NCBI GenBank assembly: GCA_900546255.1
Contig: URCB01000010.1
Coordinates: forward strand, 1-45,515
Reading direction: 5' to 3'
Origin: an uncultured Eubacteriales bacterium
GTDB lineage: Bacteria > Bacillota > Clostridia > Oscillospirales > Oscillospiraceae
Length of the DNA: 45,515 nucleotides
Shown: positions 17,311 through 25,830 of the stretch, in pieces
Layout of the letters: each line of letters starts with the position of its first letter
How positions within the stretch are numbered: position 1 is the first letter of the stretch
Made by a program: the position numbers and the translations under genes
The notes under the pieces: model-generated
Told to the model about the DNA's origin: nothing
The model's input: the letters and a program-made list of their open reading frames with translations, nothing else
Database searches by the model: none

Positions 17311-18168
17311 ATGTTGTTCCCCCGAGAGAGCCTGCTCCAGGAGGCCCACGCCTTCCTCTCCCGTCCCGGGGAAAACCAGGTGGGCGCAGAGGAAGCCCTT
17401 TCTCCGGACCTTGCAGGGCTCCCCCTGTTCGACCCTCCGCTGCTGGGGATCTCCGCTGCCCACGACCCCCTCTATGCTACGCTGAAAGCGCCGGAGGCCA
17501 TCGGCCCCTGGTTCCTCTCCCCGGAGGAGTGGCTGCCCGGGGCGGCCTCGGTGCTGTCCTTTTTCTTCCCCTTTTCCCAGGCGGTCATCCAGAGCAACCG
17601 GCAGACACCGGATGCCCCCTCCCCTGCCTGGCTCCACGGCCGGGTGGAGGGGCAGGCCCTTCTCTTTCGCTGGGCCCGTCACCTGGTCGCCCTGCTCCAG
17701 GCTGCCGGCTGGCAGGCCTTGTGTTCCTGTTTGGACCCCCGGTTTGCCTCCATGGAACACCGGGGCACCGACCGCCGGTTTCCTCCCCAGGCCGCCTTTA
17801 CCAGCCGGTGGTCCGAGCGCCACGCCGCCTACATCAGCGGCCTGGGGACCTTCGGCCTGCACAAAGGCCTCATCACAGCACGGGGAACCTGCGGGCGGTT
17901 TGTCAGCGTCCTGACTGACCTTCCCCTGCCCCCCACGCCCCGGCCTTACACCGGGCTGTATGACCACTGTACCCACTGCGGCGCCTGCGTCCGCCGCTGT
18001 CCTGTGGGGGCCATCTCCCAGAAGGCGGGCAAGGACCACGTGGCCTGCGCCTACTTCGTGGATTGGACCATGGCCCTCTACGCCCCCCGCTATGGCTGCG
18101 GGAAATGCCAGGTGGGGGTCCCCTGCCAGTCCCGCAACCCTAGGAAAAAACGGCCGGCGGAGGGATAA
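17311..18168 (+). CDS. 4Fe-4S reductase resembling epoxyqueuosine reductase (QueG-like)
   Basis: This 285-residue soluble protein has a C-terminal ferredoxin pair. The first cluster motif is C-x2-C-x2-C-x3-CP (CTHCGACVRRCP, about residues 223-234) and the second is CGKCQVGVPC about 35 residues later. The upstream domain has an ISGLGTFGLHKGLIT block, as in QueG-type reductases that act on epoxyqueuosine in tRNA. It lacks the C-terminal HEAT repeats of classical QueG, so it may be a related reductase with another substrate. The ATG at 17311 is 8 bases from the AGGAGG. Its dus neighbour also modifies tRNA, which fits a tRNA role but does not prove it. Confidence 0.75.
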   Translation: MLFPRESLLQEAHAFLSRPGENQVGAEEALSPDLAGLPLFDPPLLGISAAHDPLYATLKAPEAIGPWFLSPEEWLPGAASVLSFFFPFSQAVIQSNRQTPDAPSPAWLHGRVEGQALLFRWARHLVALLQAAGWQALCSCLDPRFASMEHRGTDRRFPPQAAFTSRWSERHAAYISGLGTFGLHKGLITARGTCGRFVSVLTDLPLPPTPRPYTGLYDHCTHCGACVRRCPVGAISQKAGKDHVACAYFVDWTMALYAPRYGCGKCQVGVPCQSRNPRKKRPAEG

Positions 18169-18184
18169 CCCCTCCCCGGCCGTT
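18149..18184 (-). terminator. Intrinsic terminator of the nat gene
   Basis: AACGGCCGG (18149-18157) pairs with CCGGCCGTT (18176-18184), with an inner GGAGGG/CCCTCC pair. On the minus strand it is followed by a T-run, so it serves the N-acetyltransferase gene. It overlaps the last codons and stop of the convergent Fe-S gene. Confidence 0.8.
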
Positions 18185-18204
18185 GGGTTCGGTATTTTCT
18201 CAGC

Positions 18205-19005
18205 TCACAGCCCCGTGGTGTCCAGGTGGAACACCTCCCGGGACAGGCGGATCTCCTCCGCCGGGGTCACCGGGGTGGAGGAGACCACCAACCCCTGCTT
18301 CTCCACCCGGAAGGTGTGCCGGCGCAGGGCCAGCATCCCCTCGGGGGTGTACACAGAGGGGCGGGGAAACTCGTTCATGTTGGACTCCGGGCTCTTTTCA
18401 AAGAAGAAAAGCACCGGGTCAAAGTCCCGGTCAATCTGGGGTTCCAGGGCAAAGGCCTGGATCCGCTCCCAGTCACACCCCGGCCGGCGCTGGGACTGGA
18501 CCCAACCGAAGAAGGGCTCCCACTGGTAACGGTACTCGCAGTGGCCGTCGCTCTGGACCTTCCCCTCGGTCAGCTCCAGGGGGACCCGGGCGTTCTCCGT
18601 GGCAAAGCCCACGTCGGTGGTGTAGGTTTTGCCCTCCAGCTCCACCGCCAGGATCCGGTGGCGGCGGAAGAGATAGGTGGGGGGAGAGAGCATCCGGGCA
18701 TTGTAGCTGGTCACCGCAAAGCCCATAGAGTAGAGCAGCCAGTTGTACAGGGTGTTCAGCTCCGCGCACACCCCGCCCTGGCGGCGGACCACAATCTTGT
18801 CGTAAAGATGGTGCAGGTCCAGGGACAGGGGCCGGCCAGCCACAATGTCCAGGTTTTCAAAGGGCACCATGATCTTGTGGGCCAGCTGGATCCGGCCCAG
18901 CCCCGCCAGGGTGCGGGGGACCGTCTCAAAAATTCCCAGCCGGGCCAGGTAGGCCTGGATCTGGCCCTCCGTCATTTTGGGGCCGTTGAGGGCATTGATG
19001 TCCAT
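18205..19005 (-). CDS. Arylamine N-acetyltransferase family protein
   Basis: This 266-residue cytoplasmic enzyme is expected to transfer an acetyl group from acetyl-CoA to arylamines or hydrazines. The cysteine block RQGGVCAELN matches the family R-G-G-x-C-x-E motif with Q inserted in place of the first small residue, and the histidine/aspartate part is visible as HRILAVELEGKTYTTDVGF. The N-terminal VPFENLDI is also typical. The ATG at 19005 gives normal family length; a GAAGGCGG stretch is a modest ribosome site. A near-consensus promoter (19047-19075) drives it alone. The natural substrate is unknown. Confidence 0.9.
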   Translation of the reverse strand: MDINALNGPKMTEGQIQAYLARLGIFETVPRTLAGLGRIQLAHKIMVPFENLDIVAGRPLSLDLHHLYDKIVVRRQGGVCAELNTLYNWLLYSMGFAVTSYNARMLSPPTYLFRRHRILAVELEGKTYTTDVGFATENARVPLELTEGKVQSDGHCEYRYQWEPFFGWVQSQRRPGCDWERIQAFALEPQIDRDFDPVLFFFEKSPESNMNEFPRPSVYTPEGMLALRRHTFRVEKQGLVVSSTPVTPAEEIRLSREVFHLDTTGL

Positions 19006-19046
19006 GGGTAAGCCGCCTTCTTTCTCTGGTAACATGGGATGGAAAA

Positions 19047-19075
19047 AGTATAGCACGGACAGGTACCGCCGTCAA
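19047..19075 (-). promoter_or_regulatory. Sigma-A promoter for the nat gene
   Basis: On the minus strand TTGACG, 17 bases and TATACT lie about 42 bp before the start codon. Confidence 0.75.
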
Positions 19076-19099
19076 CGGACCCCCGATGCCAGGGCTTCA

Positions 19100-19128
19100 T
19101 TGACATTTCGTAAATTATCCTTTACAAT
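19100..19128 (+). promoter_or_regulatory. Sigma-A promoter for the ABC importer operon
   Basis: TTGACA, 17 bases and TACAAT lie 47 bp before the TTG start at 19176. It is divergent from the nat promoter, and the -35 boxes are 24 bp apart. No riboswitch fits in the short leader. Confidence 0.8.
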
Positions 19129-19175
19129 ATGCACCATACAACGGCAGTTTCCATGGTTCAGAGAGGAGGATCCCC

Positions 19176-19961
19176 TTGTCGCTGCTGGAATTGAAGGACG
19201 TCACGGTGTCCTTTCCCTTCCCCCATGGCCGCCCTCCCCTGTTGGCCCTGGACGGGCTCACCCTCTCGGTGGAACAGGGGGAATTGGTGGCCCTGGTGGG
19301 CCCCTCCGGCTGCGGGAAAACCACAGCCCTCAACGTCCTGGCCGGCCAAGTCCGCCCCACCAGCGGCCAGGTCCGCCTGGCGGGGGAACCGGTAGAAGGG
19401 ATGCTCCCCTCGGTGGGCTACATCTCCCAGGCCGACACCCTCCTCCCCTGGCGGACGGTGGAGGACAACGTGGCCTTGGCCATGGAGCTCCGGGGGGTGC
19501 CCAAGGCCCAGCGGCGGGAAACCGCCCGGGCCCTCATGGCCAAGATGGGCCTGGGCGGCTTTGAGCGCAGCTACCCCCGGGAGCTCTCCGGAGGCATGAA
19601 GAAGCGGGCGGCCATCGCCCGGGTGCTGGCCATTGACCCGGCCATCCTGATGATGGACGAGCCCTTCGCCCCCCTGGACGCTCTCACCCGCCAGCGCCTT
19701 CAGGACGAGATCCTCACCACCTGGGAGGCCACCGGCTGCACCATCCTCTACGTCACCCACGACCTCACCGAGGCCATCACGTTGGCTGACCGGGTCCTTC
19801 TGATGAGCACCCGCCCCGGCAAGGTGGTCCGGGAGTACGTCATCGACCTGCCCCGCCCCCGCCGGGTGATGGACGTGAAGTTCACCCCCCACTTTGTGGA
19901 GCTGGAGCGCGCCATCTGGAAAGACCTGGAAACCCAATTGCGAGAGGGGGGCGGTCTATGA
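19176..19961 (+). CDS. ABC importer ATP-binding protein, NitT/TauT type
   Basis: This 261-residue ATPase energises an importer of the nitrate/sulfonate/taurine family. Walker A GPSGCGKTT is at about 44-52, the Q-loop region SQADTLLPW marks this family, signature LSGGM is at about 140 and Walker B ILMMDEP follows, with a switch histidine in VTHDL. The start is TTG, supported by a GAGGAGGA site six bases away. Its stop overlaps the permease start by four bases (ATGA), so the two are translationally coupled. The substrate is not readable from this subunit. Confidence 0.93.
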   Translation: MSLLELKDVTVSFPFPHGRPPLLALDGLTLSVEQGELVALVGPSGCGKTTALNVLAGQVRPTSGQVRLAGEPVEGMLPSVGYISQADTLLPWRTVEDNVALAMELRGVPKAQRRETARALMAKMGLGGFERSYPRELSGGMKKRAAIARVLAIDPAILMMDEPFAPLDALTRQRLQDEILTTWEATGCTILYVTHDLTEAITLADRVLLMSTRPGKVVREYVIDLPRPRRVMDVKFTPHFVELERAIWKDLETQLREGGGL

Positions 19962-20728
19962 AGTCCCGGTCCCATGCCCCCAGCCCCGGTGTGTGGACAC
20001 TGGTGATCGTCCTGGGCCTGCTGGTTTTGTGGGAGGTCGCCGCCGCCGGGGGGCACGTCAACGAGTTTTTCTTCAGCCGCCCCTCCCTGCTGTGGCAGGA
20101 GTTTGTGGACATGGTCTCCAGCGGCCTGCTGGCCCGGCACCTGTCCACCACCGGACAGGAGGCCGGGTTGGGCCTCCTCTTTGGCGGCGTACTGGGCACC
20201 CTGGCCGGGCTGGGATTGGGGATCTCCCCCCGGGTCAGCCGGGCGCTGATGCCCCTGATGACCGGCCTGAACGGCCTGCCCAAGCTGGCCCTGGGTCCCC
20301 TGTTCATCATCTGGTTTGGCCTGGGCCTGCAGTCCAAGGTCCTGATCTCCGCCCTGATGGTCTTTTTCATCTTCGCCTTCAACCTCTACTCCGGCGTCCG
20401 CAGCGTGGACCCTGCCCTGGTGGCGGCCGTCCGTCTGCTGGGGGGCAGCCGCTGGCAGGTGCTGGGGAAGGTGATCTGGCCTGCCTGCCTGCCCTGGCTG
20501 CTGGCCAGCCTGCGCACCGGGCTGGGCCTGGCCCTCTCCGGGGCCATCGTGGGGGAGTACTTGGGCTCCACCCAGGGGATGGGCTGGCTGCTGTCTGCGG
20601 CAGGGGATGTGTACAACGCCCAACGGGTCCTCTGCTGCGTGCTGGTGCTGGTGGTCATCATCGTCTTGCTGGACGGGGTGGTCCGCCTGCTGGAGCGCCG
20701 CCTGCTGCGGTGGCAGCGCTCCTCCTAA
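19958..20728 (+). CDS. ABC importer permease, NitT/TauT (SsuC/TauC) type
   Basis: This 256-residue membrane protein has about six hydrophobic segments and the conserved EAA-like cytoplasmic loop (a block with AAVRLLGGSRWQVLGKV around residues 150-166). It ends in basic residues after a long helix. It forms the channel for the ATPase encoded just upstream and the lipoprotein just downstream. The gap to the binding-protein gene is 79 bp and holds a small CGCC/GGCG hairpin that could adjust relative expression. Confidence 0.92.
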   Translation: MKSRSHAPSPGVWTLVIVLGLLVLWEVAAAGGHVNEFFFSRPSLLWQEFVDMVSSGLLARHLSTTGQEAGLGLLFGGVLGTLAGLGLGISPRVSRALMPLMTGLNGLPKLALGPLFIIWFGLGLQSKVLISALMVFFIFAFNLYSGVRSVDPALVAAVRLLGGSRWQVLGKVIWPACLPWLLASLRTGLGLALSGAIVGEYLGSTQGMGWLLSAAGDVYNAQRVLCCVLVLVVIIVLLDGVVRLLERRLLRWQRSS

Positions 20729-20807
20729 TCCCATTTGGTTCATACCCGCCTTTGGCGGTTATGATAGAGGCAAGAAAGAAGCAAACTGACAGAAAAGGAG
20801 TATGATC

Positions 20808-21875
20808 ATGAAAAAGCTGCTTGCCCTGCTGCTTACCCTGACCCTGTCCCTGGGCCTGTTGGCCGGCTGTGGACAGACAGAGCCCACAGCAGAAGACACC
20901 CCCGACACCCAAACCGAAACCGACACCCAGAACAACACCGGCGACCTGCGGAAGATCACCATCACCGAGCAGGTCCGTGGCTACCACTGGGCCCCGGCCT
21001 ACCTGGCCCAGTCCCTGGGCTACTTCGCCGAGGAGGGGCTGACCGCAGAGTTCCAGACCATCCGCGGCAGCGACGCCACCGCCCCCGTCCTCTCCGGGGA
21101 CGCCCAGTTCACCCTGAAGGGCATTGAGACCGCCCTCATGGTCAACGAAGGCGGCCAGGGCTGCAAGGTGGTCCTGTCCACCACCCAGAAGTACCCCTAC
21201 CAGCTCATCGGCGCCACCGAGGAGTACAGCACCTTGGAGTCCCTGGAAGGCGGCCTGCTGGCCGGGGGCCAGAGTACCAACAGCGGCCCCTATTCCTTCG
21301 CCCAGGCCTGCATCAACTACGCCGGGCTGGAGGGGAAGGTAGAGATCTCCACCATGGCCAGCTCCGGCTATGCCGCCGCCATCGCCAATGGGGAGCTCCA
21401 GGGGGCCATCTCCACCAACCCCTGGTCCGCCAAGCAGCTCACCGACGCTGGCGGCGTGGTCATCGTGGACGGCACCGACGATGGGGTGATCGAGGACATC
21501 ATCGGCTCGGCCAGCTATGAGCTCTTCACCGTAATCACCTCCGATGCCCTCATCGAGTCCGACCCCGAGCTGGTGCAGAGCGCGGTCAACGCCATGGCCA
21601 AGGCCATCCAGTGGATGCAGACCGCCACCCCCGAGGAGATTGCCGCCCAGCTGGGCACCCTCTTTGACGGCGCCACCGAGGAGGAGCTCCTCTACGACGC
21701 CCAGTTCGACAAGGACCACCAGGTGGCCACCACCGACGGGTACCACACCGACTCCGGCTTCCAGGCAGCCATCAACCTCACCAAGCTGGCAGGCGGCATC
21801 ACCGGCGACCCCACTGCCGACCAGATCTTTGACGAGAGCTTCCTGGACAAGGCTTGGGAGAACCTGGGCCAGTAA
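20808..21875 (+). CDS. ABC importer substrate-binding lipoprotein, SsuA/THI5-like
   Basis: This 355-residue lipoprotein has a signal sequence and a lipobox LLAGC with the acylated cysteine at C21, then a Thr/Asp/Glu-rich spacer. The rest is a two-lobe binding protein of the NMT1/SsuA type (HWAPAYLAQSLGYFAEEGL near the start). The ATG at 20808 is 7 bases from AGGAG and is preferred over two ATG-like starts just upstream. Substrates of this family include sulfonates, nitrate, thiamine precursors and aromatic acids; nothing in the sequence or surroundings singles one out. Confidence 0.92.
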   Translation: MKKLLALLLTLTLSLGLLAGCGQTEPTAEDTPDTQTETDTQNNTGDLRKITITEQVRGYHWAPAYLAQSLGYFAEEGLTAEFQTIRGSDATAPVLSGDAQFTLKGIETALMVNEGGQGCKVVLSTTQKYPYQLIGATEEYSTLESLEGGLLAGGQSTNSGPYSFAQACINYAGLEGKVEISTMASSGYAAAIANGELQGAISTNPWSAKQLTDAGGVVIVDGTDDGVIEDIIGSASYELFTVITSDALIESDPELVQSAVNAMAKAIQWMQTATPEEIAAQLGTLFDGATEEELLYDAQFDKDHQVATTDGYHTDSGFQAAINLTKLAGGITGDPTADQIFDESFLDKAWENLGQ

Positions 21876-21972
21876 TCCCCTTTCCACATCACCACAACCC
21901 CAAGCACCCCCTACAGCGTCCCGGTCTACACCCCGCCTGCGGTGCATAGGGTAACCCAGGAGGAAACACCGT

Positions 21973-22533
21973 ATGGCATTTTGGGAACTGATGCTGTTGG
22001 CCGTAGGCCTTTCTATGGACGCCTTTGCCGTGGCCATCTGCAAGGGCTTGGCCATGGACAAAGTCACCTTGCAACGGGCCGCCGTGGTGGGCCTTTGGTT
22101 TGGCGGCTTCCAGGGGCTCATGCCCCTGCTGGGCTGGCTGCTGGGCTCTCGCTTTGCCGCCTACATCACCGCCGTGGACCACTGGATCGCCTTTGCCCTG
22201 CTGGTCCTGCTGGGCATCAACATGATCCGGGAGGCCCGATGTCCCGACGAGGACGACACCAACGCCTCCCTGGCCTTCCGGGTGATGCTACCCATGGCGG
22301 TGGCCACCAGCATCGACGCCCTGGCCGTGGGCATCACCTTCGCCTTCTTGGAGGTGTCCATTCTGCCGGCGGTGTGCTTCATCGCCGCCACCACCTTCCT
22401 GCTCTCCTGCATTGGGGTGAAGGTGGGCAACCTCTGCGGCACCCGGTTCCAGTCCAAGGCGGAACTGCTGGGGGGCATCATCCTTATCCTTTTGGGCCTC
22501 AAAATCCTGCTGGAGCACCTGGGGGTGCTGTGA
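21973..22533 (+). CDS. mntP: Putative manganese efflux pump MntP
   Basis: This 186-residue membrane protein with six hydrophobic segments should export Mn2+. The paired family motifs are visible: GLSMDAFAV near residue 13 and its pseudo-repeat ATSIDALAVGI near 113, carrying the conserved aspartates. A CAGGAGG site precedes the ATG. The 97-bp leader is too short and lacks recognisable elements for the yybP-ykoY manganese riboswitch that often controls this gene. A very strong terminator follows at 22560-22604. Confidence 0.93.
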   Translation: MAFWELMLLAVGLSMDAFAVAICKGLAMDKVTLQRAAVVGLWFGGFQGLMPLLGWLLGSRFAAYITAVDHWIAFALLVLLGINMIREARCPDEDDTNASLAFRVMLPMAVATSIDALAVGITFAFLEVSILPAVCFIAATTFLLSCIGVKVGNLCGTRFQSKAELLGGIILILLGLKILLEHLGVL

Positions 22534-22559
22534 GGCAGGGGCCCGTTTTCCCGGCAACC

Positions 22560-22604
22560 CACAATCACCCCTGGGGATCGGCATGATCCCCAGGGGTGAT
22601 TGTG
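22560..22604. terminator. Strong intrinsic terminator after mntP
   Basis: Twenty-base perfect arms (22560-22579 and 22585-22604) flank a five-base loop and are followed on the plus strand by CTTTTC. Confidence 0.9.
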
Positions 22605-22671
22605 CTTTTCCCCCTGGACCTTCTGTGGTAGAATGGACGCAGTTTTCTCGGCTTGATGGGAGGTGCCTTCC

Positions 22672-23193
22672 GTGCCCGGTGTCCTGCTGTTTCTCCCCTT
22701 TCTTCTGATCCGCTTCGGCCTGCTGGCCGCCAAAAACCGGCAGGCCCTGCCCCGGGCGGCCCACTTTGCCCCCATGCAGGGGCGGGAAAAAATCGCCTAT
22801 GCCGTCTACCAACTGGCCACCTTGGGGATCCTCCTGGCCCTGTGCGCCGGCCGTATCCAAACTGGCAGCACCGGGACGTGGTACGGCGGTCTGACCGTGT
22901 ACCTGCTGGGGCTGGTTCTGTGCGCCGTGTCGGTCCTCCACTTTGCCGCCCCAGACCAGGATGGCCTGAACACCCAGGGGATCTACCGCCTCTCCCGCAA
23001 CCCCATGTACCTGGGGTATTTTGTCTGCTTCCTGGGGATGGCCCTGCTCACCCGGTCCTGGGTACTGCTGGCCCTGGTGCTGGTGTTTCAGGGGTCCGCC
23101 CACTGGATCATCCTGGCGGAGGAGCGGTGGTGCCAGGAGACCTTCGGGGAAGCGTATCGCCAGTATAGGGGGCGGGTGAGGCGGTACCTATAA
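22672..23193 (+). CDS. Isoprenylcysteine methyltransferase-like integral membrane protein
   Basis: This 173-residue protein has about four membrane segments. The C-terminal half carries the ICMT/PEMT-type pattern GIYRLSRNPMYLGYFVCFLG and later EERWCQETFGEAYRQY, the SAM-binding end of these methyltransferases. In bacteria the substrates of such proteins are mostly unknown; lipid or isoprenoid methylation is likely. The GTG at 22672 is 8 bases from GGGAGG and is preferred over a GTG that touches it. It stands alone between two terminators. Confidence 0.82.
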   Translation: MPGVLLFLPFLLIRFGLLAAKNRQALPRAAHFAPMQGREKIAYAVYQLATLGILLALCAGRIQTGSTGTWYGGLTVYLLGLVLCAVSVLHFAAPDQDGLNTQGIYRLSRNPMYLGYFVCFLGMALLTRSWVLLALVLVFQGSAHWIILAEERWCQETFGEAYRQYRGRVRRYL

Positions 23194-23215
23194 CCCCACA
23201 AGTGCATACACCAAA

Positions 23216-23247
23216 ACGAGGGGTGTCCTTCCATGGACACCCCTCGT
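23216..23247. terminator. Bidirectional intrinsic terminator
   Basis: Thirteen-base perfect arms ACGAGGGGTGTCC and GGACACCCCTCGT flank a six-base loop. It serves the 22672 gene and probably stops minus-strand transcription from the 23370 operon. The 120 bp between it and that operon hold no gene that I can see. Confidence 0.85.
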
Positions 23248-23369
23248 CTGTTGCAATCCCTCTGGCGTTTCCTCCCCCATCGCCTGGCTTCTGTTTAGAA
23301 AAAAGTTATCCTTTGGAAAGATGGGGGTTAGGATTTTCCCGTATAACAAAACCTGCCCAACGGTGCGCG

Positions 23370-23645
23370 TCACCGTCCCAGCCGTCTGCCCTGCCCCTTG
23401 GGATGGGCAGGCAGATGTTTGGTGGAAGGGCAGGGTTTCCTCCCTTGGGATTTCTGCCAAAGGGTATGGAGTACCCAGGCCGACTGCACCAAGGTGAGCA
23501 GGCAAAAGGCTATCATCAAACCGGTGGAAACCTTCAGGCCCAAAAAATTCATGTACGGATTGTACCAGTCTAAAATCTCAAAGACAAAAAACAGCAGCGA
23601 GAGGATGATCCCCCCATGGGCAAGGAGAGACAAACACCTGATCAC
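23370..23645 (-). CDS. Small membrane protein, function unknown
   Basis: This 91-residue protein has two long hydrophobic segments (about 6-24 and 40-60) and a basic, proline-rich C-terminal tail. I do not recognise a family. The GTG at 23645 lies one base after the stop of the upstream gene and nine bases from GGGGAGG, so it is the last gene of the glycosyltransferase/glycosidase operon and is translationally coupled to it. An ATG 18 bases earlier inside the preceding gene is less likely. It may assist the membrane glycosyltransferase, which is inference from position. Confidence 0.65.
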   Translation of the reverse strand: MIRCLSLLAHGGIILSLLFFVFEILDWYNPYMNFLGLKVSTGLMIAFCLLTLVQSAWVLHTLWQKSQGRKPCPSTKHLPAHPKGQGRRLGR

Positions 23646-23646
23646 G

Positions 23647-24648
23647 TTACGACACCTCCCCAAAGTAAAGACAGTCTACGATTTTATGCTCCGGTTTGTA
23701 GGGATGGTTGACCACCTGGTGGTTCAGCGTCATGAAGGTGGAGTGGCCGCCGTCTAGGTTATAGGCAGCGGTACATCCCAGATCGTCAAACACCTGCGCC
23801 AATTCTTCCAAGGTCACTCCCCGGGAGTATCCGGTCTGCCTGCCGTCCACCACAACGAAGCAGTAATGCCCAGGTTCATAGTAGCCAATGGCGCTGCGGG
23901 GATGGACCTTGCGGATATAATCCCAGGTATTGAAGGTGGACAGCGCCTTTCCCTGGGCGTCCAGCAGACTCGGGCCAAAGGTCCAGGACTGGTAGGCCCC
24001 CTCCTGCATCACCTGCTGCAGGTCAAACTGGTCGGGGGAATAGGTTTTCATCTCGCCGTTTTGAAACAGGACGCACACATCTGCTGAAGTGGGTTCCGCC
24101 CGGTACACCGTTCCGTTGCGGATGAGCGCCCCCGCCGTGTGCTGGTGGTTGTAGCAATAGGAGTCTCCATTCATGGCCAGCACTGCCTGGACGTCTCTGC
24201 TCATCTTGGTCAGGTGCTCCTCAAACCCGGAACCATAGGTGTCCTGGGAAAAATAGGTGCGGAAGCAGCGGATGTTCGTGGTATAGACGTCCGCCACATA
24301 GTAAGCCACCCGGTTGCTCCCCTTCCCCAAGGTGTGGGCGGTCACCGTAATGGAGAGGTCCTTGCTCCGATAGGACGTGTCTGTTGTTGTCACCGTATCG
24401 GAGAAACGGTCGGCAAACTTCCCCTCCAGGGGAAGGGACCCTGCCGAAGAACCCTCCGGTTGGAGGGGCCCTCCGGCATATAGTGTGCCCTGCTCTGCCA
24501 TGCTGGGCAGGGCAAACCGCTGGGGGACCCGATAGTTGAAGTAGTAAACGGACAGCGCAATCCCCGCCGTGATGACCACATCCAGAAGCACCGCCACGAC
24601 AGCGCGCCACGGCCCCTTAGGCCGTTTTGGTAGACGGATCGGATGCAT
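23647..24648 (-). CDS. Phosphodiester glycosidase family protein (NAGPA-like)
   Basis: This 333-residue protein is anchored by an N-terminal membrane segment (about 14-36), with the rest outside. The domain is that of N-acetylglucosamine-1-phosphodiester alpha-N-acetylglucosaminidases and bacterial exopolysaccharide relatives: LAMNGDSYCY in the middle and the diagnostic NLDGGHSTFM near the C terminus. It should cut sugar-phosphodiester bonds in wall or capsular polymers. A GGGGAGG site precedes the ATG, which overlaps the end of the glycosyltransferase gene by 32 bp. The pairing suggests build-and-trim action on one surface glycan. Confidence 0.88.
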   Translation of the reverse strand: MHPIRLPKRPKGPWRAVVAVLLDVVITAGIALSVYYFNYRVPQRFALPSMAEQGTLYAGGPLQPEGSSAGSLPLEGKFADRFSDTVTTTDTSYRSKDLSITVTAHTLGKGSNRVAYYVADVYTTNIRCFRTYFSQDTYGSGFEEHLTKMSRDVQAVLAMNGDSYCYNHQHTAGALIRNGTVYRAEPTSADVCVLFQNGEMKTYSPDQFDLQQVMQEGAYQSWTFGPSLLDAQGKALSTFNTWDYIRKVHPRSAIGYYEPGHYCFVVVDGRQTGYSRGVTLEELAQVFDDLGCTAAYNLDGGHSTFMTLNHQVVNHPYKPEHKIVDCLYFGEVS

Positions 24649-25744
24649 GGGACTTCACCTCCCCTTTCTTTGGGGGCAGCCCGCCGCCGCCCCGAAAGAT
24701 CACCTTGGTCTGTACCGTGAGGCTGACCAAGAAAAGGGACCCCTCCGTCAGCAATTTGGCCAGCCACAGCGGAAGGGACAGGCCATAGGCAAACAGCGAG
24801 AGGATCCCGTTGTTGGCCAGGAGAATCCCGGTCGCCAGCAAAAGGTATTCCACCAAGGTTTTGCGCTGGTTCTCCTGGGAGTGAAACACCAAGGTCCGGT
24901 TGAGCTGATAGTTGAAAAAGCCGCTGCCCAGCCGTGCCGCAACGTTGCTGCACAGCAGGCCATAGGCAAACTGCTGGGTTGCCGTAGACAGGAGCAGAAA
25001 CAATCCATAGTCCAGGGCAAAACTGATCAGGGAGACCGAGGCAAACTTCAGCAGCATTTTCAGCACCTTCCAGGAGTCCCGAAGGGAATGGAAGTGGGAA
25101 GCGGAGTTGTGCTCGTCCAGGTACACCGTCTGAATGGGAACTTCCACCAGCGGGATGCCGTGGCGTTTGCAGTGGAGCAGCACGTTCATCTCGTAGTCGT
25201 AGCCGCTCCCCTCGGTTTCCAGCAAATACGTAAGCTGGGAAAAGCCAAAGGCCCGCAGCCCGGTCTGGGTGTCTGCTACTTTCGTCCGGCTAAGCAGGTG
25301 GAAGGCCACCCGGGTCAGCGCATTGCCCACCCGGGATCGGAGCGGCACCCCCCGCCCAAAGGTTCGCGTGCCCAGCACCAACGCACCAGGATGGGTCCTA
25401 GCTTCCTGGAGCACCCGCTCCGCGTCTTGGGGCAATTGCTGCCCATCGGCATCCATGGTGACCAGATAGGCCGTGGGGTCATTCCACGTCCACACCGCTT
25501 GAAAGGCCGTCTTCAGGGCGGCCCCCTTCCCCCGGTTTTGCGGGTGGTGGAGAACCACCACCGCCAGCAGGGCTTCCAGCTGGGCAAAGATCCACTGCCT
25601 GTCCATGGTGCTGCCATCGTCCACCACCACCGCACCGTAGCCAGCCGCGGTGACGTCCTTCACAAGGTCCAGCAAAAGCGCCGAGGGCTGGTAGGCGGGG
25701 ATCACCACAAGGTCCACGCCCCGTAGTTCCATAGGCTCTGACAT
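24617..25744 (-). CDS. Fused family-2 glycosyltransferase and GtrA-like protein
   Basis: This 375-residue protein joins two modules. Residues about 10-220 are a GT2 domain of the dolichol-phosphate-sugar synthase type: VVIPAYQP, VVVDDGS, the MDADGQQ metal site and GTRTFGRG. Residues about 235-350 are a GtrA-like domain of four membrane segments with the family block FNYQLNRTLVF. Such fusions are thought to make undecaprenyl-phosphate-linked sugars and flip them outward for surface glycan decoration. The ATG at 25744 follows GAGGAGGG. It is the first gene of a minus-strand operon, divergent from a two-component system that probably controls it. Confidence 0.92.
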   Translation of the reverse strand: MSEPMELRGVDLVVIPAYQPSALLLDLVKDVTAAGYGAVVVDDGSTMDRQWIFAQLEALLAVVVLHHPQNRGKGAALKTAFQAVWTWNDPTAYLVTMDADGQQLPQDAERVLQEARTHPGALVLGTRTFGRGVPLRSRVGNALTRVAFHLLSRTKVADTQTGLRAFGFSQLTYLLETEGSGYDYEMNVLLHCKRHGIPLVEVPIQTVYLDEHNSASHFHSLRDSWKVLKMLLKFASVSLISFALDYGLFLLLSTATQQFAYGLLCSNVAARLGSGFFNYQLNRTLVFHSQENQRKTLVEYLLLATGILLANNGILSLFAYGLSLPLWLAKLLTEGSLFLVSLTVQTKVIFRGGGGLPPKKGEVKSHASDPSTKTA

Positions 25745-25801
25745 CGGATTCCCTCCTCTATCGTTGATGTCAGTCAGTTTACCCAGGGAAGATGACAGCA
25801 G

Positions 25802-25830
25802 CATGAGAATTCCATGAGATTTTCTCATTT
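25802..25830. promoter_or_regulatory. Candidate response-regulator binding repeats
   Basis: CATGAGA occurs at 25802 and again at 25813, exactly 11 bp apart, followed by CTCAT in inverse orientation at 25824. Direct repeats with an 11-bp period are the normal target of OmpR/PhoB-type regulators, and one such regulator starts about 70 bp away. The site lies between the two divergent operons. Confidence 0.5.

Noticed and set aside
21876..21972. Manganese (yybP-ykoY) riboswitch before mntP
   Set aside because: The 97-base gap is short and I could not find the conserved loops; nothing supports it beyond the gene's identity.
20658..22121. Long minus-strand frame over the ABC importer lipoprotein
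   Set aside because: It shadows the real lipoprotein gene and has no ribosome site or recognisable motif.
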